Origin: Lepidodermella squamata
Lineage: Eukaryota; Gastrotricha
Assembly (NCBI GenBank): GCA_047495785.1
Contig: JBLDXI010000066.1
Location: 372,001 to 436,000 of the forward strand
Direction: 5' to 3'
Length of the DNA: 64,000 nt
In this document: positions 12,021-23,040 of the stretch, piece after piece
How the letters are laid out: the number at the start of each line of letters is the position of its first letter
How positions within the stretch are numbered: the first letter of the stretch is position 1
The notes under the pieces: generated by a model
What the model saw: the letters and a program-made list of their open reading frames with translations, nothing else
Databases searched by the model: none
What the model was told of the DNA's origin: nothing
Made by a program: the position numbers and the translations under genes

Positions 12021-13264
12021 CATGCGTGGTGCTGGACTGTGAAGCAAGACAATTCAAATTACTGACAATCCTCACCTTCAATTCTCATCTTTGATCTCTG
12101 TCTGCTACCTATCTAAACAAATCTTAATAATAAAATCATTCCGAGTGTTTGAATGCACAGTTTTCCATTTATTATTTCGCTCGCACTGTTTTCCTAGTAG
12201 CATATCAAAATGGCGAGCAGAAGAAACGGTATGAATTTCGTAATTTACGCAACCGATAAGGGCGACACAAGCAGCTGAGCAATTCAACCGTTGCTTCATC
12301 CTCGAATTTTTAATAGAAAAGATCCCTCTTTACCCATCAATTCATTAAAGCCATCAACATTTCAAATGAGCTTGACGAATGCTATGAAAAACCCATTAAC
12401 TTTATTGGGGAGCTTATAGGGAATCAGAATCATTAGCAACGTAGCAACATACGCTCGTAGATCTTAGTTCAACCAGTATCTTCATAACACGAAACCTAAA
12501 ACAACATTTGAGGTTTTTCAGGCTTACGTCTTCAATCTTCAGCCTCAACCTCGCATTTTCAGTACTTGGGATAAGAAAGTCAGAACATCGCAAAAAGCTG
12601 AGCGTACTACGCCGAAAGCAGAGCGGGGATAATTGCACGGAAACCCGGTTTCGGCATGTTTATTTGCTGAAAGATGTCTTTATAGAAGCAAGTGGGATGA
12701 ACGCCTCCCAGTAAAGAGCCTTGTTTCTCACTATATACAGGATATATCGCATAGTTAATGCTAGCTTTTCTAGCTAGCCGTTTTTACATAGCCATATTTC
12801 TATCGGATTCGAGAATTTCAAAATATAAATAATTTTAAAGGAATGATTCTGACCAAGGTTTGGCAGCTTTCAAGTCGTAGGTTGTAGTCCATCCAATAGT
12901 GGTGTCCGCATTTCAAAGACTTCAGCTATTCTGTCCTCGGTGACAAACTAGCCTTTCGGCTGATATGTAAATCTGTCTTGGCCCAGGTCAAAGTTTATTT
13001 ACCATATAATATAGTTGTAGTAGCATGAATTGGCACGTAAATCATCATAGAAAAAAGCTATGCGTCATTGGCGCCATGAGCAGCTGAGTACTTGAAGCTA
13101 CTAAACATATTGTTTTCTCACTCTTCTTTCTTGAAAAAACCTATTACCAAAGGCTTATCCTCTCAGCCACGACTAACAGGCGCAAGCTATAAAACCGCTC
13201 TTTCACTATCTATTTTAAAGCTTAACTAGTGATCATCTCAAGTGAATTTCTTCGAAGAATAGAA
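12021..13264. other. Intergenic, no gene seen
   Basis: 3' UTR and poly(A)-like AATAAAA at about 12127-12135, then 1.1 kb without a convincing coding frame. It should include the promoter of the first temptin-like gene. Confidence 0.4.
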
Positions 13265-14028
13265 ATGGACTTTACTCACGCAGCTGTGCTGCAAATTTTG
13301 ATTTTTGTCTCGCAAGTCTTGTTAGTGGCTTGTCTCCCTGAGTACGCTGCCCTGATACCTAATGGAGACAAAGTTCCTAATCCATGCGAAAACGGTACCT
13401 GGTCTGGTAAGTAAACTCCTCAGATTGCTTCGTAATCTCGTGCTAAAATCTAATTATATCAGCTGTTGGCCATCGCTTGCCTGGAGAAGGCGGAAACGGA
13501 AGAACACTGAATCCATTCGGTCGTCAATTCGACAGGGCAAAATTCAAATGGACAGTCGAACTGTGCAAAAATGACAGGTATTTTAAAGCAGACGTATCAA
13601 ATCCGTCCGTTAATTGTTTGTTTTAAAAAAGTGACGGGGACGGCTTGACGAATGGGCAAGAATTGGGAGATCCGTTGTGTGTATGGCAGGGGTCTGGCCT
13701 CCCAGCTTCTTCGGTTAACATCACGCATCCTGGGATTTGTGAACCGCTTGATTCAGCTCTCTGCCGGTCGATGAACACCTTCTTGAATGCGACGAATTGC
13801 AAGCTATTGATAAACGCGACAGTCGCTGTGTCAAATGCAACTACACCTGTTGTTCCGGTGTCAAGTAATTCGACGGCGAATATGACTACAACACAGGGCT
13901 TGCCTGCTTCTACGACGACCACGTCAGCTATCAAACCGGTTGCCAAAAATGCATCTCAAGCAAAATATGGCCTATTGCCTGTTATCTACCTGTTCCTGAT
14001 AATCTACTCGGTTTATTCAATCCTCTAA
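13265..14028 (+). CDS. Temptin-like secreted/anchored protein, copy 1
   Basis: Three exons (13265-13406, 13463-13577, 13632-14028) encode 217 aa. ATG 13265 opens a clear signal peptide (FTHAAVLQILIFVSQVLLVAC). The body has the temptin pattern: IPNGDKVPNPC, AVGHRLPGEGG, LNPFGRQFD, KWTxELCKNDSDGDGLTNG, QELGDPxCVW and HPG, with conserved cysteines and a calcium-loop-like DSDGDG. Temptin was first described as a mollusc water-borne pheromone component. A Ser/Thr/Asn-rich, glycosylation-prone linker leads to a hydrophobic C-terminus with no basic tail, as in GPI-anchor signals or a terminal TM segment. The downstream gene is a paralog with introns in the same places. Confidence 0.85.
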
Positions 14029-14757
14029 AATGCTGCTAAATATATTTATGAATAAAAAACTGCTGTTTTAGAAATGGTTCAGAAAGTTAGAAATGAAACA
14101 TGATGGAATATGGAAGAGAAAATTATTCAGTTTCATGGACAATATAGAACAATAGGACAAGCATAACAGCAAAACCGCTGCGTAATTGTTCCATCACAGG
14201 TCAAAATTTGTTTGCTTGCAGCTTTGCACTAATATTGTCTATGATTATTTGCGATTCAACCATTTCGCTTCTTGTTCGATTGAAGCTGCGATCAGTGTGA
14301 ATCTGAACATAATAGAAGAATTTCTCGGAAACAAATCATTGTGGGAATTCCCCAACTTTCATTCAAAGCCAAAAAGTAAGATTATGACTATTTCAAATAT
14401 TGTTAATATTTTACCCGAACGGACCGAATTCTCCAATCAAATAGATGCCGAAGAGAAAGGGTATCGCTTACTCTCATTTCAGGCTTTCCGAGCCCTTGTC
14501 TGTGTATTGTCATTTCTGCGCTATTTTTAGGATACATCGTAGCTTTTCTACTGGGTCTATATTCTCAATTTTGTAGAGTTGAGCTAGCCTAAAACGCTAA
14601 TAGGATGTGAGTTTTAGTTTTTTTCCTGAAATTACAGTGCTGCACGCAATGCGAATATGGCACATCTGAGTTTGTCATACGAGGCCTTTCAGCAACTCTC
14701 TCACTGTCTCGTTTTTTACATCGGCCCGTGCATAAATTCAGAGATCGCACCGATAAA
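14029..14757. other. Intergenic between temptin-like genes
   Basis: No supported gene. One 114-codon open frame (14186-14530) lacks recognisable motifs. TATA-like and initiator sequence for copy 2 may lie near 14700. Confidence 0.35.
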
Positions 14758-15402
14758 ATGAGTCGTCATTTACAAGGCTGCTTGCTGATTGTAGCTTTCA
14801 TAACTTTGCAAAGTGCTCTTAGCAAACCTGGATTTCAAGTTTTCCTACCGAACGGAAGATCAGTGCCTAACCCGTGTCAACCTAAAAACCCGAACAGCAC
14901 CTGGTTTGGTAATTAAAGATTTGTGAAAAACTTTCTAATAAGTAAATTGAACTTCAACCCAGCCGTTGGGCATGTTAGACCGGCTGAAGGAGGCGGTAAT
15001 CGAACTCTGAACCAGTTCGGCCGCGATTTTCTTGCAGCTGGCATTAAATGGACTGTAACTCTCTGCAAGCAAGACAGGTGAAATGATTCATTACTTAATT
15101 TAATAGTAAACAGAATGAGAATTTTGCAAAGTGATGGCGATGGGTTGACGAATGGGCAAGAACTCGGCGATCCGATGTGCGTATGGCAAGGAATGGGTGA
15201 ACCCTCGACAAAGCTCAACATTTCGCATCCTGGAATTTGCGAACCGGTCAACTCACCCAACTGTCGCATGAAAAATATGTTCCTCAACGAGAAAAACTGC
15301 TTGGCCTTAGCCTCATCCGCTTGCCGAGATTTCCAACATTCACTTGTCGCAGCAGCTTTCAGTCTTTTAAGCCTGATTTTCGCTATGCGTGGACATTTCT
15401 AA
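14758..15402 (+). CDS. Temptin-like secreted protein, copy 2
   Basis: Three exons (14758-14908, 14963-15077, 15132-15402) encode 178 aa. The intron positions and phases equal those of copy 1, and exon 2 is exactly 115 nt in both. Signal peptide, LPNGRSVPNPC, AVGHVRPAEGG, LNQFGRDF, KWTVTLCKQDSDGDGLTNG, QELGDPMCVWQG and HPGICEPV are conserved. It lacks the long Ser/Thr linker of copy 1, and a short hydrophobic end (LVAAAFSLLSLIFAM) closes the protein. Clear tandem duplication; copy 1's extension suggests divergence in anchoring. Confidence 0.85.
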
Positions 15403-15516
15403 TTACAATGCCTTGTTAAAAAAGCTTCCTTAATTACAATGAAAACAATGAAAAGCTGAAGCGGGGGTATTAATAAAGCTTCATTGTTAAATGCAAATAA
15501 ACTTCCAGTTTTTAAC

Positions 15517-16323
15517 ATGCTAGTACATCTCACGATTGTTTTTACTTTAATTACGCTTGCTTTCAACGAAAACACGGATTTTTGCTCAGATGATGGTCAA
15601 ATTTCTTGCCAGGCTGGTTCTGTCCGTCTAACAGGAAATTATACCGGAAACGGATATGCAAGACGCTACGTGCTCGATGGACTTCTACAGGAAGACCAAT
15701 GTAAACGGCTTATCAAAATCATAGACCGACTTGGCATGATTGGGAATGGATACACTCATGAGAAAACGAAATCACACGGCTCACCTTGGACAGATTTCGA
15801 ATATTTCAGAGGCCTGAATTCTATTCAGTTGCAAAAACTAGCGAGTGACCGTAATTCTGGGATAAATCAGGCTGATATCGATTTAGTATCAGCCACCTTA
15901 AAAAAGGCGCTGAGCCAAGCTCGATCTGTGTTTAATCGGCCTGGATTACTGGAACAATTCACTCATATTGTATGCCGAGAGGCTGTTGATGGTATCCAGC
16001 ATCTCAGGCCGAAAGAGGATGAATTCAGCCACAGGATTCACGCCGATAACTGCGCGATTCAAGACAATGGGCAAGATTGCTTACCTCACGAAAATATCCC
16101 AACTTTAGGGTTGAGAAATGTCTCAGCTCTTCTGTATCTCAATGAAGGATTTCAGGGCGGAACCTTTTTCTTCGCAAATCGGCCCACATTGAAGAAGGAA
16201 CTTGAAATCAGGCCAGCATGCGGAAGGATGGTGACCTTTGACTCCGAGGAATACCACGGGGTTGAGGCTGTAACTCGGGGCAAACGATGTGCTTTCGCTA
16301 TGTGGTACACTCTTGAGCAATAA
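15517..16323 (+). CDS. Prolyl-3-hydroxylase-like 2-oxoglutarate/Fe(II) oxygenase, short form
   Basis: Intronless, 268 aa. ATG 15517 gives a signal peptide (LVHLTIVFTLITLAF). The double-stranded beta-helix iron site is visible as HADN (HxD), then GGTFFF, CGRMVTFDS, a distal H in EYHGVEAV, and the 2-OG arginine in GKRCAFAMWYT. Spacing and the terminal WYT resemble leprecan/P3H enzymes, which hydroxylate collagen proline in the ER. It lacks the N-terminal CxxxC/TPR half of vertebrate P3H and has no KDEL-type ending, so it may be a catalytic-domain-only secreted or ER enzyme. Its end lies 77 bp from the convergent Kv gene. Confidence 0.85.
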   Translation: MLVHLTIVFTLITLAFNENTDFCSDDGQISCQAGSVRLTGNYTGNGYARRYVLDGLLQEDQCKRLIKIIDRLGMIGNGYTHEKTKSHGSPWTDFEYFRGLNSIQLQKLASDRNSGINQADIDLVSATLKKALSQARSVFNRPGLLEQFTHIVCREAVDGIQHLRPKEDEFSHRIHADNCAIQDNGQDCLPHENIPTLGLRNVSALLYLNEGFQGGTFFFANRPTLKKELEIRPACGRMVTFDSEEYHGVEAVTRGKRCAFAMWYTLEQ

Positions 16324-16400
16324 AGCTATTATACAAGGCAAGCTTGTTTTATTAAGGAAATCAGCGTACAAAATTTAAAAACCGGAAAGTGCGATAGGGT

Positions 16401-19400
16401 TCAGAAATCAAACGTGTCTTTGCTAAGTTGCCGCCGCGGCATAGGCTCGACAACGATAAGGGGGATCTTGCGACCAGATGGCGTGCCAACGACCTGGTCC
16501 TGGTCGCTTTTTTCTTCGTCTTGGTCCTTCGGCGCCTGAACATTGCCAATACTGCGCCGGCGCATCATTCGCGTTTGGCTGAAAGAGGGCGGAACCAAGT
16601 CGCTGCCTAGCAAATTCTCATCCGGGTTCACAACGCCCGGTTTCACAACAATGCCTGCGGTAGCTCGACGTTTCGAGAGGAACGCCGCGATGCTAGACGC
16701 TAGTTCGCCCTCGCCCATAGATTTTCTCGCTGATTCAGTCGATCGAACCTCCTCATCATCGGAAAACGCGACAGGGGGTAAGGCTTTCAAGTCGTCCAAC
16801 TCAGCCATTGGGACAAGTTGCGACCGACTCGTATGAGTTTTCGTCGCATCTAACGAGGCCTGGCGATCAGGCTGTTTTGTTGGTTTGACACTGGACTTTC
16901 GGCGGTTAATCGCGTCCACTCCCTTTTTCTTCTTATCGTCCATGCCGGAATCTACGGAGGAAGAGGTTGAGTCGTTGCGTTTCGCGACTAAGTTAGTTTT
17001 CGAGTCTTTGCTATTATTTTCCTTTTCTAAATCCTGTTTCTTCTTCTCAGCAGCTGCAGCTTGTTGGATTTCGACGAGAGTTGGCACGAACATCGTTAGA
17101 GCCGCGAGTTTATTCAAAAGCTTAGTCGCCCGTCGTTTCGGCCGCATCTTCGCTCGAGTCTGAGCGTGGGAGTAGTACAGCGAGAAGTTGTTGACAACAA
17201 TCGGGACAGTGAAGGCAATCATAAGGACACCGAAAATCGCAGCGACACAGCCGATAACGAAGCCTCCAACTTTAGTAGGCGTGTAATCGCCGTAGCCGAC
17301 CGTTGTCATGGTTACCAGGGCCCACCAGCACCCTATTGGGATGTTCGAAAACGTCTCAGGCTCGACGTAGTAGACGAGACAAGCGAATATCACGACGCCT
17401 ATCATGAGGAAAATTATCATTAGAGCCAACTCTTTCGCCGATACTTTGATTGTATAGACGAGGACTTTAAAAGCTCGGTAATGCTTCATCAATTTCATAA
17501 TTCGAACGATTCGAGCGAATCGAACTGGGATAAGGACCCGGAGGTACTTGCTTCGAGGGATTTCGTTGACCAAAATCACTGCAATGGTCTCGAAGCACAT
17601 TGCCATGAGAACTAGCAGGTCGAGGTTGTTAAGCATTGATTTCATGAACTCCCTCTTATTAGGGCAGATCAATAGGCGAAGGAAATACTCCATCAAGAAC
17701 CAGCCGAAGCAAACGAAATTGATAACGCTCAACCACCAGACAATTGACGAGTTGGATTCGGTTAATTCAAAGAAATCCTGATCATCACCATCGTCATCAG
17801 TTCCATTCGCAGCCTGGGTGGCGTTCGTTGAGAAGTTGAACATTTGGACTATATAAGCGGCAGTAGAGTTATCAGGCGATGATGTGGTTTTATTGCGTGG
17901 AACTCGAAAGTTCGGATGCGTCTCTAAAACGTAGGAACAAATCGATAGGACAACGAAGAAAATCGATAGGGAAGCGAAAATTTTGCCGACGATTGAATAG
18001 GATGGGTCTTCGATGTGGCGCCACAACCTTCGCTGGAGCCGTTTCCAGCCGGATTCATTTTCAGGTTCGGCAAACACGTCTTCGTAAACTGCGAAGCTGT
18101 CATCAAGCATTTTGAGGGTTTCTTTATTTTCGAGGAATTTCGCAAACTGGGCCCAGCAACAGGGTTCGATGTCATTAGGATCGATTTGCCAAAAATCAAG
18201 CTCCTATACGAATTAAAAGGAAAATTTGATTTAGCCATATTTTAACAATTTAAATCAATTTTTACGATTTAATCATCTTTCATCTTTCAGCTTACGTTTT
18301 TAATTGCATTTCCGCAGATATTGTGATCGATATGCAACTCCCCAGTTCGATAGTACTGAATAATCGAGGTGAAAATAAGGGGGTTTCTATTGAAGAAAAA
18401 TGTCCCAGTCTCCGGATCAAAAGCCTGATCCCTGTCGTAGTCTTGCGCCAACTTTGCCAATCGCGTCTCGGGCAGTCGATTCAAGGTGGCTAAGAAAGTC
18501 TCATGAATCTGACCGCCAACATTGAGGATAATTCTCTCGTTGAGGTTCGTCTGAGCAATTAAGCCACTCAGTGATTTGTCGGCCATAGATGCCATGTCCT
18601 CCTCATCACTATCGTCCTCGTCATCGCTGAATTTCGGCGGTTTCTTAACAACGGGCACGCCGGGTTGGCTGGACGGTTTCCGGACAACGACCGCGCGCCC
18701 GCCTACAGTCTCGGTCACTCGGTCCCAGCTCGACATGCGGCGAGCTAACGCGATGTGCGCAAATTCTTTAAGTCTTGGGGTCGGGGAGCTTGAAGAAGTT
18801 CTCCTCTATTAAAAAAATCGCAATTAATCAATTAATCAGTAACATAATTAAATTAGAAGAAATAAAAAAACAGAGCATAAGGAATTTTTCAAAATTAGTA
18901 GGTTACGGATCAATATCACACAAATCTAAAAGCCAATAGACCACGCCTCTGGAAATCACTGAAGGCGTGATTTTTGAGCGGGAGGGATTAGCCTAAATTA
19001 GACCCCGAAGCATATTTTCTTAAAAATTTAATTGAATGAGGGACAAAATAGTAGGTAAGTGCTTGTTTATGTATTTACACCGCCTTAATTTTTACGACTA
19101 ATAGCCCCATTGAGTCACCCGTAACCATAAACAAATTTTCGCTGATCTTTGCGTTCTGTAGAATGCAGTACGCGGTGAATTGAAATAGAACGCGCGTGCT
19201 ATTAACGATGATAATAGCGCTGCTAATACTTACGCGCAGGGCTTGTCGACTCGGCGGCCTCAGCAAGTTGTTATCTTGCGTCGGTGGCGGAATGTTCGTT
19301 AATTCGTCCAGCGACAGGTCGGACGCCATTGACTCACGACTGACATTGAGTGGCTTCACCTAGAATAATGCTTTTTTTGTAAAAAATTTAGGTAATCGAC

Positions 19401-19461
19401 GCATTTAATCGCTAACCATTAGAGCTGTTGGCGAGCCAGGCGGGCGCTGTGAAAGAGCCAT
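16401..19461 (-). CDS. Voltage-gated K+ channel, Shaw/Kv3-like
   Basis: Four exons: 19461-19417, 19359-19234, 18805-18296 and 18203-16401; all junctions are phase 0, giving 827 aa. The T1 tetramerisation domain (about residues 147-260) starts ERIILNVGG and has the non-Shaker zinc site pattern (HIDHNIC and EPCCW). Six transmembrane segments follow with long, N-glycosylation-rich S1-S2 linker. S4 reads RVLIPVRFARIVRIMK with charges every third residue, and the pore has the selectivity filter TVGYGD. The S6 has a PIVV hinge in place of PVP. A 270-residue Lys/Ser-rich cytoplasmic tail closes the protein. The first two exons are inferred from splice consensus and frame and are less certain than the channel core. 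Confidence 0.88.
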
Positions 19462-20138
19462 TAAAGCCGTGAAAAACTTTTTGCTGCTACCTGGTCGGAA
19501 ATTATTTGAAGAACTACGCCATGGTAACTCTGGGCTTGATTCGAGAATAATTTATCCTGTGCCTTCTCATACCGTCAGGTTGATGTGCACTTGAAAGCGC
19601 GCTATTCAGCGTTTTGTCAACAAAACGACTTTTGGCAGATCATTTTGATGGGCGAATGCGCTCGCTGAATGCGCCTTGACATTGAGCTGGCAATTTTCAG
19701 CGAGCTGCTGCTGTGATGTGTTAATTAAGTATCATACAAAAGCGCGCGCACTTCAAAAGCCGCAGAAAAGTCCTAAATGTTGATAGGTACTTTCTTTAGG
19801 TGAAAATCAATGACGAAGTTCGACGGCTTTATTTATAAAATGGGTCATAATAACATGCCTGGACACATGCTCATTCCGCGTTGATGTTGCGGTTACATGA
19901 AAGAATTGTGTCAGCAGGTTGTAGTTCAATTTTTGAACACATGAAAGCATCCTCAAGGAAACTTGAGATGAAATGACAATGAGTCACAAGAGTTTTATTT
20001 GAACACTTTACATATTGCTATAAAATGTCTTACCTAATTGTCGAAGTTGGTCTGTAAATAGACGAAAATAAAATTTACTGGAAACAAGTGAAAAGTGGGG
20101 TTTGGCATATGTTCTGTATTCTCCAGCAAATGGCAAAA
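19462..20138. other. Kv upstream region and Polinton left flank
   Basis: No open frame of interest. Upstream and promoter DNA of the minus-strand Kv gene up to the transposon insertion site. Confidence 0.4.
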
Positions 20139-20144
20139 GGTGTG
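20139..20144. repeat. Polinton target-site duplication, left
   Basis: GGTGTG directly precedes the terminal inverted repeat; the identical hexamer follows the right end at 43486-43491. Polintons make 6-bp duplications. Confidence 0.93.
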
Positions 20145-20716
20145 AGTAGAGTACAATAGCCGGTCCTAGACCAAACCCAGGGAAAGTGAAATAATCAAAG
20201 AAATTATGATTTATAGGGCTATATGGTGTGAGTGTATTTCCAAGGGGGGAGTATTGGGTTTTGTAAAAACTGGGGGTTATCGAAAAAAGGGTGTATGGCT
20301 GTGAATATGATGTATTTACCGAGTGATTCGGCATACACCCTTTTTGAAAAATTGAGGGTGGGGCGGGGGAAATTGGGAATTAGGGGAAAAATAAATGGTG
20401 AATTTATAAAAAGCGAAGAGATAATGAGGGTGCAAAGGAGAGAAAGGGAGTAAATAAATTTGGGGGAAAATTTGGGGAACAAATTGCTGGGGAAATTATT
20501 TCGAAAGGGAGCGTACAAGAGGTATAACAGAGGGTAGGGGGTAGGGGTAGGGGTAGGGAAAGGTGTATGGGTAAGGGTAAGGGTGAGAGGTGAGAGGTGG
20601 GCGAGGGCTGGTGAATTTGGGGGAAATTCTGAAAAATTCTGGGAAACTGTGGGGAAATTGTGGAAAAATTCTGGGGAAAGTATTTTGATAAGGAGGGTAC
20701 AAGAGGTATAACGGAG
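20145..20716 (+). repeat. Polinton left terminal inverted repeat
   Basis: 572 bp matching the reverse complement of 42914-43485; mirrored coordinates satisfy x + x' = 63,630. It holds a palindrome-rich AT part and a G-rich tract. Open frames seen within it occur in both copies and are not considered genes. Confidence 0.95.
20532..20558 (+). repeat. G-rich telomere-like / G-quadruplex-capable tract in the TIR
   Basis: Four or more runs of 3-5 G separated by TA, followed by GGGTAAGGGTAAGGG downstream (20579-20593). The C-rich mirror is at 43072-43098 in the right repeat. It fits a G4-forming motif near a replication end. Confidence 0.6.
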
Positions 20717-21218
20717 GTGATTGACTGCTGGATATTCAATAGTGTGTTTTGTACTCTCAGGTGTGAATGTTTTCATATGGATATTCGTTTATACAAAATG
20801 CTTTTATCACTTTTTTTCGAACGAAAACATTTTATTTCTGGAATAAATATGGCGAGGGAAAAATTATTGAAAAAATTCGGTCAGACATTTTTGCTTCAAG
20901 TCAACATTCATAATAGGCAGACCATGCTGTTCTCAGAATTTCCAAATTGATTGGTTCCCGTGTTATCAGTGGGTTGAGAAACTCCCGCAATCAAGGCACA
21001 CCCATCTTCTCGGCACGGAATCTTCAATTTGCTCGACATGATTGTGAGGGCAGTATTTGGGGTCCATCGCTGATTACTAGTAAATTGTTCGATATTATCA
21101 GGTGTTCAAAATGATACCTAAAGATCACATAATAGTGAAGAAGTAAGCCGAATAAATATTTTTAATGGTCTCTTAACAAGTGTCTTAACAATTATTTTCT
21201 AAAATTTTCCAGTATAGT

Positions 21219-21604
21219 TCAGCATTCTTCTTCTTCCGAGCAATCATCACCAGGGTTATGAGGGTCGTCGATGCGATGTCCATTTCGGTATCTTCTTGCA
21301 TCGTAATCACCAGCCTCTTCATCCGATTCGGTTTGATCCTTTGGATTTTGCAGCATTGCCAAAATGATAAAATATTCCGAGCTTTTTTAACCGGTCTACT
21401 GCGAGGAATAATTTAACATTGAAAAAATTATATATCAACGCCGGTGGAGGAGACTGGCTTCCCGCATTTGGTGCACACAAAGCATCCGAGGAAATAAGGA
21501 TCATCATGCACTTCGCTGTTACACTGGCTGCAGAATGTTGTGGGCGGCATCGAAATGATTTTCGCGACTTTGAGACCGAACAGCGCACAAAGTTTTGCAG
21601 GCAT
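21219..21604 (-). CDS. Small Cys-rich putative zinc-binding protein with acidic tail (Polinton cargo)
   Basis: Two proposed exons, 21604-21440 and 21338-21219, give 94 aa. Exon 1 carries FCSQC, a His, then GCFVCTKCGKPV, a Cys pattern like a zinc ribbon or half LIM domain. Exon 2 is highly acidic (ESDEEAGDYD, DDCSEEEEC). The donor GTTGAT is weak; without splicing the frame ends three codons later at TAA 21430-21428. It sits just inside the left TIR, among other intron-bearing cargo genes. Function unknown. Confidence 0.4.
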
Positions 21605-21730
21605 GAAATAATGAATTGAGAAAATTCTTTTGAGCGAGCTTCAAGTTTGTTACATGCGTCCCAGCAACGAAACGGTTGCTATGATACATATTCTATATTT
21701 CTCAATGGCAACAGTGCAGACGCCCTAATG

Positions 21731-22077
21731 TCAATGCTCAATGCAGGCATGAATTCATCGCACTTCTCCATTGAAAGCAGATGGTTGGGGAATCGAGCAT
21801 TTTTTGGTCTCGTAAACATATTTTTATATCACTGCCGCTGGATCAATAGCTTAGTTACATTCTCAGTATCAGAAGAATGTGTCTAGACAGCCATTGAGTA
21901 GCTAATCAGTTGCTAAGGTGCATATTTTTTATTCCTCAATGACAAAATTTCAGAATGCTCAATGCTGGTATGAATTCATCGCACTTCTCCATTGAATGCA
22001 GAGGCAGGTGGGTCAATCAGTTTTAATCTCGTTTAAATATTTTGATATAACTAGCGCTACATTTGTAGCTCGGTTAC
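21731..22077. repeat. Diverged direct repeat 5' of the LicD-like gene
   Basis: Two copies (about 21731-21858 and 21954-22077) share GAATTCATCGCACTTCTCC and flanking sequence, offset about 220 bp. They lie immediately upstream of the LicD-like gene and could hold its regulatory sequence. Confidence 0.6.
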
Positions 22078-22110
22078 TTTCTTCAGAATCACAGAATCGT
22101 TAGTATTACG

Positions 22111-22992
22111 ATGGCTGAGTTCAACTGCTCAGGCAATTATTATTCCGCGGATGCTGGAAAAATAAAACGTCGTTACGATGATGAATGGGAAAAGCTGGGT
22201 AAGCATAACCCCGCACCGCATTTGTGCTGCCTCTACCTTGACTATGGACAGCGAAGATCACAAGCTCAATTCCTTAAACGGTTGCAGCAAAACTTCTTGG
22301 GAAGTTTCGATAATGAATTCAAACTAGTTCCAGCATTTGGGACATTATTGGGTAAGACACACTACACAGTTTTATTAAAGGTGTTAACTTTTTTGCACAG
22401 GATTTAAGCGGGAGAAGGACATCATCCCGTTCGACGACGACATTGACTTGATGTCCAAAGCAGCACAATTTGCTAAAATGCAAGAACTATTTGAGCGAGG
22501 AGAAGCTATAGCAAACCAACCCGACCAGAGGCGAGTCAAGGTCAAAGGTGCCAATGGCCAGCAAAATACGTGGGTGATCGGACTCGAAAGAAATCCAAAG
22601 ACCAGCAAAATTAGTCACATTTCCATCTATGAATGGCAAACGAAGATTTTGGAGTGGCCATTCGCAGAGTTTTGGCTGGAGTCGCGGTTTGACGTAATTT
22701 TTTAGATGGGCAAATCAAGCTCTCAAATTATGTCAAATATTTTTAGGAAAATACCAAACTGACAACGGAAACCGTGCAGCTCAAGGCGGATTCCAATCGA
22801 GAGCTAACATATTATTTGCCCGAGTTTTGGGAGTATCATCTGGTTGAAAACTATGAAGATTTGTGGCAAACTGAGGTGAAGATTGATAATGGTCATCTGA
22901 AAGATCATAGCAAAAAGTTGCGCTCGTCAACAAATTGCATTTATAGCTTTCAAACGGGACTATTTTTGCGTCATGAAATGCCAAAAATCTAA
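22111..22992 (+). CDS. LicD/fukutin-family phosphotransferase-like protein (Polinton cargo)
   Basis: Three exons, 22111-22351, 22401-22693 and 22747-22992, encode 259 aa; introns of 49 and 53 bp have good GT-AG borders. The family motif is reconstituted across intron 1: LVPAFGTLLG, then FKREKDIIPFDDDIDL, matching the LicD pattern GTLLG...PxDDDID with its metal-binding acidic cluster. LicD-type enzymes, including fukutin and FKRP, transfer phosphocholine or ribitol-phosphate to glycans. No signal peptide is visible, so the protein could act in the cytoplasm or on virion/cell glycans by another route. It is shorter than host fukutins. Host-like introns inside a virus-like element imply capture from an animal genome. 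Confidence 0.82.
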
Positions 22993-23040
22993 ATTTCATT
23001 TTGCCATGAAAACCTTGATTTTGTATACCTTTTTTTCCTA

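Noticed and set aside
11069-12052. 327-codon minus frame opposite the Lys-rich gene
   Set aside because: Ser/Phe-rich because it is the complement of Lys/Glu codons; the plus strand has spliced exons in frame.
14186-14530. 114-codon frame between temptin-like genes
   Set aside because: No signal peptide, motif or homology to neighbours; codon use looks like noncoding AT-rich DNA.
20579-20593. Telomere or chromosome end
   Set aside because: The G-rich tract is inside both Polinton TIRs and flanked by unique sequence, so it is part of the element.
20219-20776. 185-codon open frame in the left TIR, repeated in the right TIR (42728-43411)
   Set aside because: It is Pro/Ser/Leu-rich because it reads the C-rich strand of a low-complexity tract, and it exists in both TIR copies running out of them at different points; not a gene.
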